The notes beneath the pieces were generated by a model that was given only the letters and a program-made list of their open reading frames with translations, was not told where the DNA came from and did not search any database. Position numbers and translations under genes: made by a program. DNA of 23,524 nt. It comes from Chloroflexota bacterium. Lineage in GTDB: Bacteria > Chloroflexota > Anaerolineae > J102. Below are positions 16,456 to 23,303 of this stretch, one piece after another. Location: positions 1 to 23,524 of the forward strand of contig PIVW01000029.1 of assembly GCA_003353825.1 (NCBI GenBank), in the 5' to 3' direction. Each line of letters starts with the position of its first letter. Position 1 is the first letter of the stretch.

Positions 16456-18657
16456 ATGACCTCACTCAACCCCGATATCCCCGCCCCTGAACTGACCGAC
16501 GCGCTCAACGATGCAGTGACCACAATGAAGGCCTTTGGGCATACCATTCTCACGCCCGAACTGCTACTGTACACTTTCGCCCGCAGCGACACCTACAACG
16601 CCAGTCGTCTCATCCGCCACCTCAGCCAGGAACGGGGCTTCAAGCTGGAGCAGTTCGAGAAAACAGCCGAGCAAATGGCAAGGCTTCGTTCTGGACGTGA
16701 TGGTCGGCTTACCTTCCTGTCGGCCGGAAATGAGGCCATTCTTCTCTCTGATGAAATGCTCGTCGCCCTGGATGAAGGTCGAGGTATTGCCCAGGCGTTG
16801 GACGAGATCCAGGTGGGGACACATCATGCCCTGGGGGCGATGTCCGAGCGCGGTGTCAGCACCAGCGCCTTTCTCAATCGCCATGGCATCACGCCGGAGG
16901 CGATGACCGACCAGCTCATGGCCGAGGCGGAGATACGCAACAGCACCGCCAACGATCTCATCGCACAGGCTGCCGGTGGTGAAATGAGACCGGTCTTTTA
17001 CCGGAAGGATCTGCTGCGAGATGTGAGCACGCTGCTGGCACTTGCAGGGCATCGCCACATCCTGTTGGTAGGTCCGGCCGGCGTAGGCAGGCGCTCTATC
17101 GTGCATTCTCTGGCCTTGTTGATGGCCGAGGGCAAAGGTCCGGGCGAGTTCAAATCACTGGTCGAGATCAATGAATCGGCCCTTCTCACCGATCCTGTGA
17201 AAGCCTTGCAAGCAGGTTTTCGCCAATCACAGGGCGGCATCCTCTTCATCCCCAACATCAGTCGCTTTTTCGGCGGTATTCTCGACGCTGTTTTCCCCAA
17301 GGCTGAACGCCCGATGCAAAAAGGCTTGCTGGATACCGACCCCGTCATTATCGGCACAGTCACACAAGGGGATTACGAGCAACGCCTGCTAAAAATACCG
17401 GCGGTTGTCGAATATGTGCATCTCCTGACGGTGCCGGAACCCAGTATCGAGGAGGCGGCCGCTATTCTGTCCGTACACCGGCCCCACCTACAAGCTGAAT
17501 ACGATCTACAAATCAATGCCGGTAGCATGATCACTGCCGCCCGCCTCGCCCGCCGTTATCTCACCGAGACACCCTTGCCGGCTTCGGCCATTCACTTGCT
17601 GCATCGCAGTTGCGCCCTGGTTCGAGCTGGGACCCAAGACCAGAATCCTTTCCGCCCCCCCACCGATGGTGATACCCGCCTGGACGACGAAGATGTCGCC
17701 CTGGCCATCAGCCTGATGACGGGGGTGCCGGTCACGCGTCTGGGCATGGATGAACGCGCTCGCTATGCCAGCATGGTCGAAGCGATCCGAGAACGGATCA
17801 TCGGCCAAGATGAGGCAGTGCTCAGCGTCTCACGCGCCGTCAAGACCGCCCGTGTCGGGCTCAAAGATCCCAAACGACCCATCGGCTCCTTCCTCTTCCT
17901 GGGCCCCACCGGTGTCGGTAAAACCGAACTCTCCAAGGCACTGGCTGAATTCATGTTTGGAGATGAACAGTCGCTCTTTGAACTGGACATGAGCGAATAC
18001 CAGCAAGAACACAGCGTCGCCCGTCTCATTGGCGCTCCACCCGGTTATGTGGGCTATGAAGGGGGCGGGCAACTGACCGATCACGTGCGTCAGAAGCCAT
18101 ACACCATCGTGCTGTTCGACGAAGTGGAAAAAGCGCATCCCCGTGTGCTCGACGTTCTCCTACAAGTGATGGAAGAGGGTCGCCTGACCGATGGACAGGG
18201 CCGCACGACCTACTTCAACGAAGCCGTCGTCATTATGACAAGTAATCTCGGCTCGGAGTATCTCTCAGAAGCCATTATCAGTGAACGTCATCGCGACTTG
18301 GTGATGTCGGCGGTAAAGAACTATTTCCGCCCGGAATTCCTCAACCGCCTGGACGATATCATCATCTTTAGTGCCCTTTCAGCAGATGATCTGCGACTGA
18401 TCTTGCGCTTGATGCTGAAAAAGGAAATGAAACTGCTCGAATCCCGTGGTCTGGCTCTGACCGTTAGCGACGATGCCCAAACCTGGTTGCTGACCCAAAA
18501 CACCCATCCAGAATGGGGCGCCCGCCCTTTGCGCCGCATCATCAGGCGGCATCTGCGCGAACCCTTAGCAGACTATTTACTCAGTGAAGACCCTGCGCCC
18601 AGGACCGCCGTGCGTATCGGGGCCGATACTGAGGGGCTTATCTTTGACATGGGTTAG
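16456..18657 (+). CDS. Clp/Hsp100-type AAA+ ATPase with degenerate first ATPase module
   Basis: This 733-residue ClpA/ClpB-like protein has a Clp N-domain-like region (1-160), a first AAA+ module (about 180-390) and a second (about 430-733). Module 2 is complete: GPTGVGKTE (483-491), pore loop GYVGYEGGG (530-538), Walker B IVLFDEVEKA (551-560), sensor TSN (595-597), arginine finger FRPEFLNR and sensor-2 GARPLRR. Module 1 has lost its chemistry: the Walker A is GPAGVGRRS (K212R and T213R relative to consensus), the Walker B is ILFIPNIS (DE replaced by PN at 266-267), and the usual KYRGEFEER pore segment is absent. The M-domain coiled coil of ClpB is missing. No VGF/LGF ClpP-docking tripeptide is visible after TSNLG, so ClpP partnership is unlikely. 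It may unfold or remodel a protein using one ATPase ring. No strong ribosome-binding site is seen; coupling to the flippase is likely. Confidence 0.88.
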   Translation: MTSLNPDIPAPELTDALNDAVTTMKAFGHTILTPELLLYTFARSDTYNASRLIRHLSQERGFKLEQFEKTAEQMARLRSGRDGRLTFLSAGNEAILLSDEMLVALDEGRGIAQALDEIQVGTHHALGAMSERGVSTSAFLNRHGITPEAMTDQLMAEAEIRNSTANDLIAQAAGGEMRPVFYRKDLLRDVSTLLALAGHRHILLVGPAGVGRRSIVHSLALLMAEGKGPGEFKSLVEINESALLTDPVKALQAGFRQSQGGILFIPNISRFFGGILDAVFPKAERPMQKGLLDTDPVIIGTVTQGDYEQRLLKIPAVVEYVHLLTVPEPSIEEAAAILSVHRPHLQAEYDLQINAGSMITAARLARRYLTETPLPASAIHLLHRSCALVRAGTQDQNPFRPPTDGDTRLDDEDVALAISLMTGVPVTRLGMDERARYASMVEAIRERIIGQDEAVLSVSRAVKTARVGLKDPKRPIGSFLFLGPTGVGKTELSKALAEFMFGDEQSLFELDMSEYQQEHSVARLIGAPPGYVGYEGGGQLTDHVRQKPYTIVLFDEVEKAHPRVLDVLLQVMEEGRLTDGQGRTTYFNEAVVIMTSNLGSEYLSEAIISERHRDLVMSAVKNYFRPEFLNRLDDIIIFSALSADDLRLILRLMLKKEMKLLESRGLALTVSDDAQTWLLTQNTHPEWGARPLRRIIRRHLREPLADYLLSEDPAPRTAVRIGADTEGLIFDMG

Positions 18658-18671
18658 TTTTTCGTGGCCGT

Positions 18672-18812
18672 TCATCCCACGGTCCGGGCCATCTTGTCTA
18701 TCTGATTGACCATAGGTTCACCCTGCAAGAAACGCGCCAGATTGTCCAGAAAAATCGACGTGGCGCGAGCAACGTAGTTGGGTAATGCGCCTGAATAATG
18801 TGCGCTAATGAT
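18672..18812 (-). pseudogene. D-2-hydroxyacid dehydrogenase, C-terminal fragment
   Basis: The minus strand encodes IISAHYSGALPNYVARATSI, then FLDNLARFLQGEP and VNQIDKMARTVG before a TGA at 18672-18674. This is the C-terminal end of the NAD-dependent D-2-hydroxyacid dehydrogenase family (His of the ISAHYSG motif included). It continues exactly from the fragment ending MENV at 20074; the two were separated by the 1.26-kb insert. It is convergent with the Clp-like gene, 14 bp away. Confidence 0.85.
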
Positions 18813-18932
18813 CGCTTGAGTTCAGCCGATTACGGGTTAGCTTTATCAGCATCAATTACCAAATCGACTGAGGGCTTAGAATCCTTCAATAAACGCCCAG
18901 CTTTGTAATTCGGCTGCAACGATTTGATAGGC
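18813..18932 (-). other. attC-like recombination site
   Basis: On the minus strand the site runs from GCCTATC (18932-18926; consensus RYYYAAC with one deviation) to AAGCG at 18813, 120 bp, inside the known attC size range. The left stem GTTgCAGCCGaATTAC pairs with GTAATCGGCTGAAC over 14 bp, leaving two unpaired bases (lower case), as the extrahelical bases of attC do. The one after GTT sits where that of the aadA-type attC does. The variable terminal structure between the arms pairs only partly. Confidence 0.7.
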
Positions 18933-19020
18933 ACGGCCTGGCGAACCAGCACGGCTGATTTACAAATTCAACCTCAATTAAATGGCGAAAACCCAAAGTA
19001 TGTGGCACACTCGAATGAAA

Positions 19021-19261
19021 AATCTGGCGTGGTTCATTCTGAGTACGTGTCCCCTTTACAATTTTGGTGTTTACACGAACCGAATGGAATTCGTCGCAGA
19101 AAGTACGAAGGCCCTTTAGGGCCCGGCCCCTCAGGGCCTGGTTTGCCAGCACGCGAGCGCCTGAGGGCGCTTTGTACTTTGAGCCAGGGATTCCATCCCG
19201 TTGGTATATGATGCCATAATTGTGAAGACCGATTTCTAGCGTAATGAACCATGCCAAAAAT
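19021..19261. repeat. 241-bp foldback (long imperfect inverted repeat)
   Basis: The left arm 19021-19115 and the reverse complement of the right arm 19164-19261 align over about 95 bp with one or two single-base gaps and roughly 60-65 percent identity. Anchors shared by both arms are GGTTCATT, ACAATT, ATGGAAT and AAAGTAC, in the same order. The 48-nt apex is GC-rich and self-complementary. A transcript would form one long hairpin. No terminal duplication was found. Small open frames here are by-products of the inverted structure. Confidence 0.65.
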
Positions 19262-19280
19262 CAGTACTACTCTTGTGGTC

Positions 19281-19433
19281 TGTTCTCAGTCAATGTCGTT
19301 AAGTTGAGGTGCATTGTACTCGTGTAGGTAGTCAAACGTTGGGGTTTTCCAAGCAGTTTCCGCTGCAAAACCAGGCAGAGAGTGCATTGTACCTGGGTTA
19401 CATCCCTTAACTTAATGACATTGTGTTCTTAGT
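19281..19433. mobile_element. 133-bp MITE with target-site duplication
   Basis: Terminal inverted repeats CAATGTCGTTAAGTTGAGG (19291-19309) and CCTTAACTTAATGACATTG (19405-19423) match at 16 of 19 positions. The element is flanked by TGTTCTCAGT (19281-19290) and TGTTCTTAGT (19424-19433), a 10-bp duplication with one mismatch. There is no transposase inside. GTGCATTGTAC also occurs near both ends in direct orientation. The target duplication of about 10 bp and the ends suggest mobilisation by an IS4-superfamily element, an inference from length and style only. The right duplication contains the stop codon of the adjacent gene. Confidence 0.75.
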
Positions 19434-19767
19434 GACCATTTTGTCCAACTGAAATATTCAGTAACTCCTCAACTTCTTTATTTAAACGAGTCTTTCTCTT
19501 AGCAATGGCCTGTTCTAAATCTATCTGTGTTGCTAATGTCCATTTATCTACACCCAGCATCCGCTCAGAAGATATTTCCAACATATCATACGGACGAGCA
19601 TTCCCAAGGTTATGCACAAAGCGAATGTAGAGACAAATATTGTCTGTTTCAACACTTTGCAACACATCAACAATAACTCCAATTTGACCACGGGCATTAA
19701 CTATATCACCCCGCTTAAACTTAATAAATGTCTGGAGCTTTTCCGTAGGTAATAACATATTCGACAT
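19429..19767 (-). CDS. Unknown cassette protein 2, SH3-like N-terminal half
   Basis: The start chosen is the ATG at 19767, preceded by AGGTGGAG at good spacing; it yields 112 residues starting MSNMLLPTEKLQ. I do not recognise the family. Residues about 13-60 (FIKFKRGDIVNARGQIGVIV) have the pattern of a small SH3/KOW-like beta barrel. The C-terminal 40 residues (LEQAIAKRKTRLNKEVEELL) form a charged amphipathic helix. The gene overlaps the preceding cassette gene by 47 bp, so the two are translationally coupled. Its TAA stop (19429-19431) lies in the target duplication of the MITE; insertion kept the stop. A two-gene toxin-antitoxin or anti-phage unit is possible because cassettes often carry such pairs, but nothing in the sequence proves it. 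Confidence 0.65.
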   Translation of the reverse strand: MSNMLLPTEKLQTFIKFKRGDIVNARGQIGVIVDVLQSVETDNICLYIRFVHNLGNARPYDMLEISSERMLGVDKWTLATQIDLEQAIAKRKTRLNKEVEELLNISVGQNGH

Positions 19768-19951
19768 AATTCTCCACCTGTGAACTGCTTTCAAATTCAG
19801 CATCAACCCCACAATCGCGTAGGATGTTGACCAAAACATAATGATCGCCCCAAGCACTCCCTGTTCCCTCTGACCGACGGGCCATCATTTCTTGCCAAGC
19901 CTTGTTTAGTCGATTGATTTCTTCAGGATAAAACTCCGGTTTCTTTGCCAT
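19721..19951 (-). CDS. Unknown small cassette protein 1
   Basis: This 76-residue protein starts MAKKPEFYPEEINRLNKAWQ. The start at 19951 is preceded by CAAAGGG, a reasonable ribosome-binding site, and lies 122 bp from the cassette boundary. It is probably mostly helical with a mixed-charge N-terminus and a Ser-rich turn (EFESSSQVENYVEYVI). No known motif, signal peptide or membrane segment is visible. It is the first gene of the cassette and overlaps the second by 47 bp in another frame. Because the two share DNA and orientation, they are likely functional partners. Confidence 0.65.
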   Translation of the reverse strand: MAKKPEFYPEEINRLNKAWQEMMARRSEGTGSAWGDHYVLVNILRDCGVDAEFESSSQVENYVEYVITYGKAPDIY

Positions 19952-20073
19952 GGGAATACCCTTTGAATTGAGACTACTTGGCAGGAACTATATCTCAAAA
20001 TGCTAAATTCATCAAGGTATTGGTGATTAAATTTTTCGCTGTGATGTATTTTTTAAACGAACGAAGCGCCCAA

Positions 20074-20210
20074 CACGTTTTCCATGTCCCAGAGCGGGGA
20101 TCGAGCAGACAGAGGTTCATCCGCCACGACATCAAGGCCGGCGCCGGCAATCCCTGATCAAAATGTTTGGGAAAGAGTTCTGGGTCGAGGGCAAGAAGTA
20201 AAGTGGGCAT
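20074..20210 (-). pseudogene. D-2-hydroxyacid dehydrogenase, N-terminal remnant with internal deletion
   Basis: The gene starts MPTLLLALDPELFPKHFDQG (ATG at 20210). It then jumps, with a frame change, to IAGAGLDVVADEPLSARSPL and WDMENV, which normally lie some 200 residues further on. The nucleotide-binding domain is gone. After GTG (20074-20076) the reading enters the cassette and stops at GASFV. The remainder of the gene is at 18672-18812. Both the deletion and the cassette insertion inactivate the enzyme; the order of events is unknown. Confidence 0.8.
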
Positions 20211-20276
20211 AAAAGAGATTGGGAATTTGAATGTACAAAATGCGGTTTGACGATGTGTGGCAGGAACAATTCCTAG

Positions 20277-20933
20277 CTACTGGCCCCAACCATTCCAATA
20301 CGTCAGGTCCTTAGCGGGGATACGTTTGGCCGGATTGAAATCGTCACCGCTAAAGTAGGCGACCGGTAACAGGGCCGCCTGTGTAAACGTAGCGGGGATG
20401 GACAAGATCTCAGCAACCTGTTTCTCGAACATGAGATGGAGTGTCGTCCAGCTACTCCCCAGCCCTCGCGCCCGAAGCGCCAGCATGAGCGACCAAGTCG
20501 CCGGCAGAATGGAACCGTAGATCGATGCTTGGGGTAACACCTGCTCCGCAACTTCCACACGCCCTTCGATGCAGGGAATAATAAGGACGGGCACACGATG
20601 CATGTTGTCGGCCAGGAAGATGGCAGATTGTGCCACATGGTCGGCTCGTTCTGCCCTGGGATCACCTTCATCGTAATTGGTAGGATTTTGTGAGCGCATG
20701 TTGACATAGGCAGCAAAGGCCTGACGGTAATACTCGGCCACAGCGGCGCGCTTCTGGGCATCTGTGATCACCAGGAAGCGCCAGCCCTGCATATTGGAGC
20801 CTGTGGGCGCTTGAATGGCGATTTCAAGACAGGTCTCGATAATCTCTGGCTCGACGGGGCGATCAAAATCCAGGCGCCGGCGTACCGAGCGCGTAGTGGT
20901 TAGAATATGATCGATAATGGATAGATGATCCAT
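20277..20933 (-). CDS. Nitroreductase family protein
   Basis: The start is set at the ATG at 20933 (MDHLSIIDHILTTTRSVRR) because GAGGAGAAG lies just upstream; the frame is open further but lacks a site there. The 218-residue product is a flavin-dependent nitroreductase-like enzyme. It has the N-terminal TTRSVRR FMN-phosphate-binding motif, EIAIQAPTGSNMQGWRFLVI (ring-binding region) and the C-terminal GLGSSWTTLHL block. Such enzymes use FMN and NAD(P)H to reduce nitro groups, quinones or related acceptors. The physiological substrate is unknown. It stands in a minus-strand run of oxidoreductases (NmrA-like and aldo/keto reductase), each with its own spacing. Confidence 0.9.
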   Translation of the reverse strand: MDHLSIIDHILTTTRSVRRRLDFDRPVEPEIIETCLEIAIQAPTGSNMQGWRFLVITDAQKRAAVAEYYRQAFAAYVNMRSQNPTNYDEGDPRAERADHVAQSAIFLADNMHRVPVLIIPCIEGRVEVAEQVLPQASIYGSILPATWSLMLALRARGLGSSWTTLHLMFEKQVAEILSIPATFTQAALLPVAYFSGDDFNPAKRIPAKDLTYWNGWGQ

Positions 20934-21184
20934 GGATCTTCTCCTCATTTTAGAGTAGTGTTGGTGTAGAGGTGAGCAATCTCCGCCCGAAAACCGCACA
21001 TACAACCAACCCGCATGGCAGATTAGCATTTCGCTGACTGCGAATCTTATGGAAATTCGTCGCCCTGTTGCTGTTGCAGCGACTTTTTTATATTTGGAAT
21101 TGCTGGTCTGGTGTAGACTAGGTTGACGAGATTATTCGGTTCGGAGCGTCACTGAATAACACCGCATATCGGATTACAATGAAA

Positions 21185-22036
21185 TCAGATGAATTCACGC
21201 CTTATGAATGACGCCAGTGTCGTCGGTGGGCGCTCTATTAACCAACTCAAAACATTCATGTTGCCTGCGAAGCTAAATGAATCATAGTAGTGGAACATTT
21301 GCACGAGCGTTTCGATCTGGTAGGGTTCTAGACCTGAAGATCGAGCGTTGTTTGCCCAAGCATCAGTTTTCATTTTCTTGGCCCGAACAGTCCGTCCGAG
21401 AGCCGTGCTTATCTCCTGCGCAATCTCCTGTTGAGAGATGCTGGAGAGTCCGACCAGCTCGTAGGTGGCGCCCCTATGGCCGGGTTCAGTCAGCACACGG
21501 GTTGCGACCTCTGCCACATCCAGAAGATCGACCAGACTACCGCAGGCCTGAATGCTATAGGGCACCGAGAAAACGCCCTGTTCCAAAATGTGCCTGCGAT
21601 GTGCCAGAATATTCTGCATATAGGCTGTCGGCTGCAGGATTGTAAAGGGTATGCCTGATGCCAGTATTTTCTCCTCGACACGCAGTTTTTGCCAGTGATG
21701 GGGCATGGATTCGGTTTGAGGGTGAAGAACCGAATGGTAGACAAAATGCTCAATTCCGCCATCGGCAGCAGCTTGTAGAATCAGACCACCGATGCTTATC
21801 TCGTCGGGGCTCATGTTTGGACAGATGTGGTAGATACTGTGTACGCCACGGACAACGTTGCGAACAGCTTTCTCATCTCTTAAGTCGCCGACAACCAGGT
21901 CTGTGACACCAAGCAGCTTGAGCGACTTGCCATAAGCCGACCGCCGGATCAGGGCCCGAACGTTCTGCCCTCTCTGGCTAAGTGCCTGAATAACAGCGCG
22001 GCCTGTCTTACCCGCGGCTCCGGTAACCAGAATCAT
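21185..22036 (-). CDS. NmrA-like NAD(P)-binding oxidoreductase or regulator
   Basis: This 283-residue atypical short-chain dehydrogenase begins MILVTGAAGKTGRAVIQALS, with the GxxGxxG dinucleotide-binding loop at residues 6-12. It also has LLGVTDLVVGDLRDEKAVRN (the Asp in GDL is typical), a YHSVLHP segment and the NmrA-type end of the substrate region (SLVDLLDVAEVATRVL). The classical YxxxK pair is not evident, so it may be a redox sensor or a non-standard reductase. Length is normal. The neighbouring gap 22037-22164 carries short GGTAGACC and CTGGTTT repeats. Confidence 0.88.
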   Translation of the reverse strand: MILVTGAAGKTGRAVIQALSQRGQNVRALIRRSAYGKSLKLLGVTDLVVGDLRDEKAVRNVVRGVHSIYHICPNMSPDEISIGGLILQAAADGGIEHFVYHSVLHPQTESMPHHWQKLRVEEKILASGIPFTILQPTAYMQNILAHRRHILEQGVFSVPYSIQACGSLVDLLDVAEVATRVLTEPGHRGATYELVGLSSISQQEIAQEISTALGRTVRAKKMKTDAWANNARSSGLEPYQIETLVQMFHYYDSFSFAGNMNVLSWLIERPPTTLASFIRREFI

Positions 22037-22061
22037 GATGTAGGTCGCATTTGGGGGGGAT

Positions 22062-22158
22062 GGTAGACCGGTAGACCGGGTTGGGCCATCAAAGTCATCA
22101 ATGGGGCACGAATTGCCAGGTTTCCCGATCTACTGGTTTCCTGGTTTACTGAGTTCCC
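22062..22158. repeat. Short degenerate repeats between oxidoreductase genes
   Basis: GGTAGACCGGTAGACCGGG (22062-22080) is a direct doublet of GGTAGACC. Further on, CTACTGGTTTCC and CTGGTTTACTG (22131-22150) form another imperfect doublet. The 11-mer GTAGACCGGTA also lies at 4477-4487 on the opposite strand. Confidence 0.4.
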
Positions 22159-22164
22159 GATATT

Positions 22165-23136
22165 TTACCAGGCATACGCCTCAGGTGCGGGACCGCCGGG
22201 TCCGGGCCAGATCTCGTCCAGCTTTGCCAGGACCTCGTCTGAAAGCTGCAACTCAAGGGCTCGCAAGCTGCTGTCGAGCTGCTGCTGGGTGCGGGGTCCG
22301 ATGATGGGGGCGGTCACGGCAGGCTGTTTGAGTAACCAGGCCAGGGCGACATCGGCAGGATTTTCGTCCATATCTGTACAAAGGGCTTCGTATGCTTCGA
22401 TCTGCGGTCTAAGCTTGTCGATCTGTTTTTGTACATGCTCTTCGGCGCGACGCCCCTCCTCGATCTTCTTGAGTACACCGCCCAACAGCCCACCGGACAA
22501 CGGGCTCCAAGGAATGATACCCAGACCATAATACTGACAGGCGGGAACGACTTCTAACTCGACCGTGCGTGCCGCCAGATTGTAGAGACTTTGTTCCGCA
22601 ACCAGGCCCATAAAATGGCGGGCGTGGGCGCTTGCCTGAGCCTGAGCGATGTGCCAACCGCCGAAATTACTGCTGCCGATGTACAACACCTTGCCCTCGC
22701 GCACGAGCTGTTCCATGGCCTGCCAGATCTCTTCCCAGGGCGTATCACGCTGGACGTGGTGCATCTGATAGAGATCGATATGGTCGGTCTGCATCCGCCG
22801 CAGGCTATCTTCGCAAGCTTTGCGGATGTGGTAAGCGGAAAGTCCTCGCTCGTTTGGCGTTTCGCCCATGCGGTTATAGACTTTGGTCGCCAGCACGATT
22901 TTGTCTCGGCGGCCGCCACCTTGCGCCAGCCAACGGCCAATGATCTGCTCGGTGATACCCTCGCCCAGCTTCCAACCATAGACATTGGCTGTGTCGAAGA
23001 AGTTGATATCATGTTCCAGCGCTCGATCCATGATGGCGAAGCTATCGCCCTCCTCAGTCACCGGACCGAAATTCATGGTTCCCAGACAGAGCTCACTCAC
23101 TTGTAAACCTGTGCGACCTAAATAGCTGTAGTCCAT
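22165..23136 (-). CDS. Aldo/keto reductase family oxidoreductase
   Basis: The start is placed at the ATG at 23136 (MDYSYLGRTGLQVSELCLGT), preceded by AAAGGAGCAG, which also fits the family N-terminus. The frame continues upstream but adds unconserved residues. The 323-residue TIM-barrel enzyme has all four catalytic residues of aldo/keto reductases: Asp48 and Tyr53 (FFDTANVYG), Lys85 (VLATKVYN) and His126 (DLYQMHHV). IGSSNFGGWHIAQA and the C-terminal NADPH-binding IIGPRTQQQLDSSL are also present. It should reduce carbonyl compounds with NADPH; the natural substrate is not determined. It belongs to the minus-strand cluster with the NmrA-like and nitroreductase genes. Confidence 0.93.
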   Translation of the reverse strand: MDYSYLGRTGLQVSELCLGTMNFGPVTEEGDSFAIMDRALEHDINFFDTANVYGWKLGEGITEQIIGRWLAQGGGRRDKIVLATKVYNRMGETPNERGLSAYHIRKACEDSLRRMQTDHIDLYQMHHVQRDTPWEEIWQAMEQLVREGKVLYIGSSNFGGWHIAQAQASAHARHFMGLVAEQSLYNLAARTVELEVVPACQYYGLGIIPWSPLSGGLLGGVLKKIEEGRRAEEHVQKQIDKLRPQIEAYEALCTDMDENPADVALAWLLKQPAVTAPIIGPRTQQQLDSSLRALELQLSDEVLAKLDEIWPGPGGPAPEAYAW

Positions 23137-23220
23137 TGTATCTGCTCCTTTGAAAGTTATGTTCGAGGGGTCATTATACACTAGTGCCCTAATACAACAG
23201 ATTCAACAGGACTCCGTGTG

Positions 23221-23303
23221 TTCTAGAAAAACACGTGTTGCGTGATGCGTGTCACGTGATGGTTGCACTAGCGAAACCCGCCATTCTAGTAGGAGCGACG
23301 CAA
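23221..23303 (+). repeat. REP-like hairpin element, copy B
   Basis: This segment carries the same ordered blocks as copy A at 8062: TTCTAGAAAAACACGTG, TTGCGTGATGCGTG, ATTCTAGTAGGAGC and GACGCAAC. Its stem is less perfect and its loop longer, with a partial internal repeat of GCGTGATG. It lies in a 388-bp gene-free tail (23137-23524) where I see nothing else except an inverted pair GGCACTGGG (23410-23418) and CCCAGTGCC (23514-23522). Confidence 0.5.

Larger units (their letters stand above)
18813..20073 (-). mobile_element. Candidate integron gene cassette at a secondary site
   Basis: This 1261-bp insert interrupts a dehydrogenase gene between its ENV and IIS codons. Read on the minus strand it begins TTGGGC directly after a G (core site G^TTRRRY) and ends CGGCTGAACTCAAGCG, like the 3' half of known attC sites (aadA1: CGGCTTAACTCAAGCG). 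The host target reads GTG^ATC, which fits the G^WT secondary sites described for integron integrases. An attC-like site lies at the end where a cassette should carry one. Two genes are oriented from the TTGGGC end towards attC. There is no integrase in the window. It is distinctly more AT-rich than its flanks. Confidence 0.7.

Noticed and set aside
18886..19257. Open frames of 70-120 residues on both strands of the foldback
   Set aside because: They run through both arms of the inverted repeat, end in attC, and have no ribosome-binding site or family resemblance.
19291..19423. Reading the GTTAAGT/ACTTAAC ends of the MITE as a second attC
   Set aside because: The core motifs are in the wrong polarity for attC, and the flanking 10-bp duplication points to transposition.
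20303..20761. Alternative minus-strand frame inside the nitroreductase gene
   Set aside because: It is a shadow of a well-supported family gene.
21059..21088. GTCGC...GCGAC followed by TTTTTT as a terminator
   Set aside because: The stem is only 5 bp, and no plus-strand gene lies upstream to terminate.
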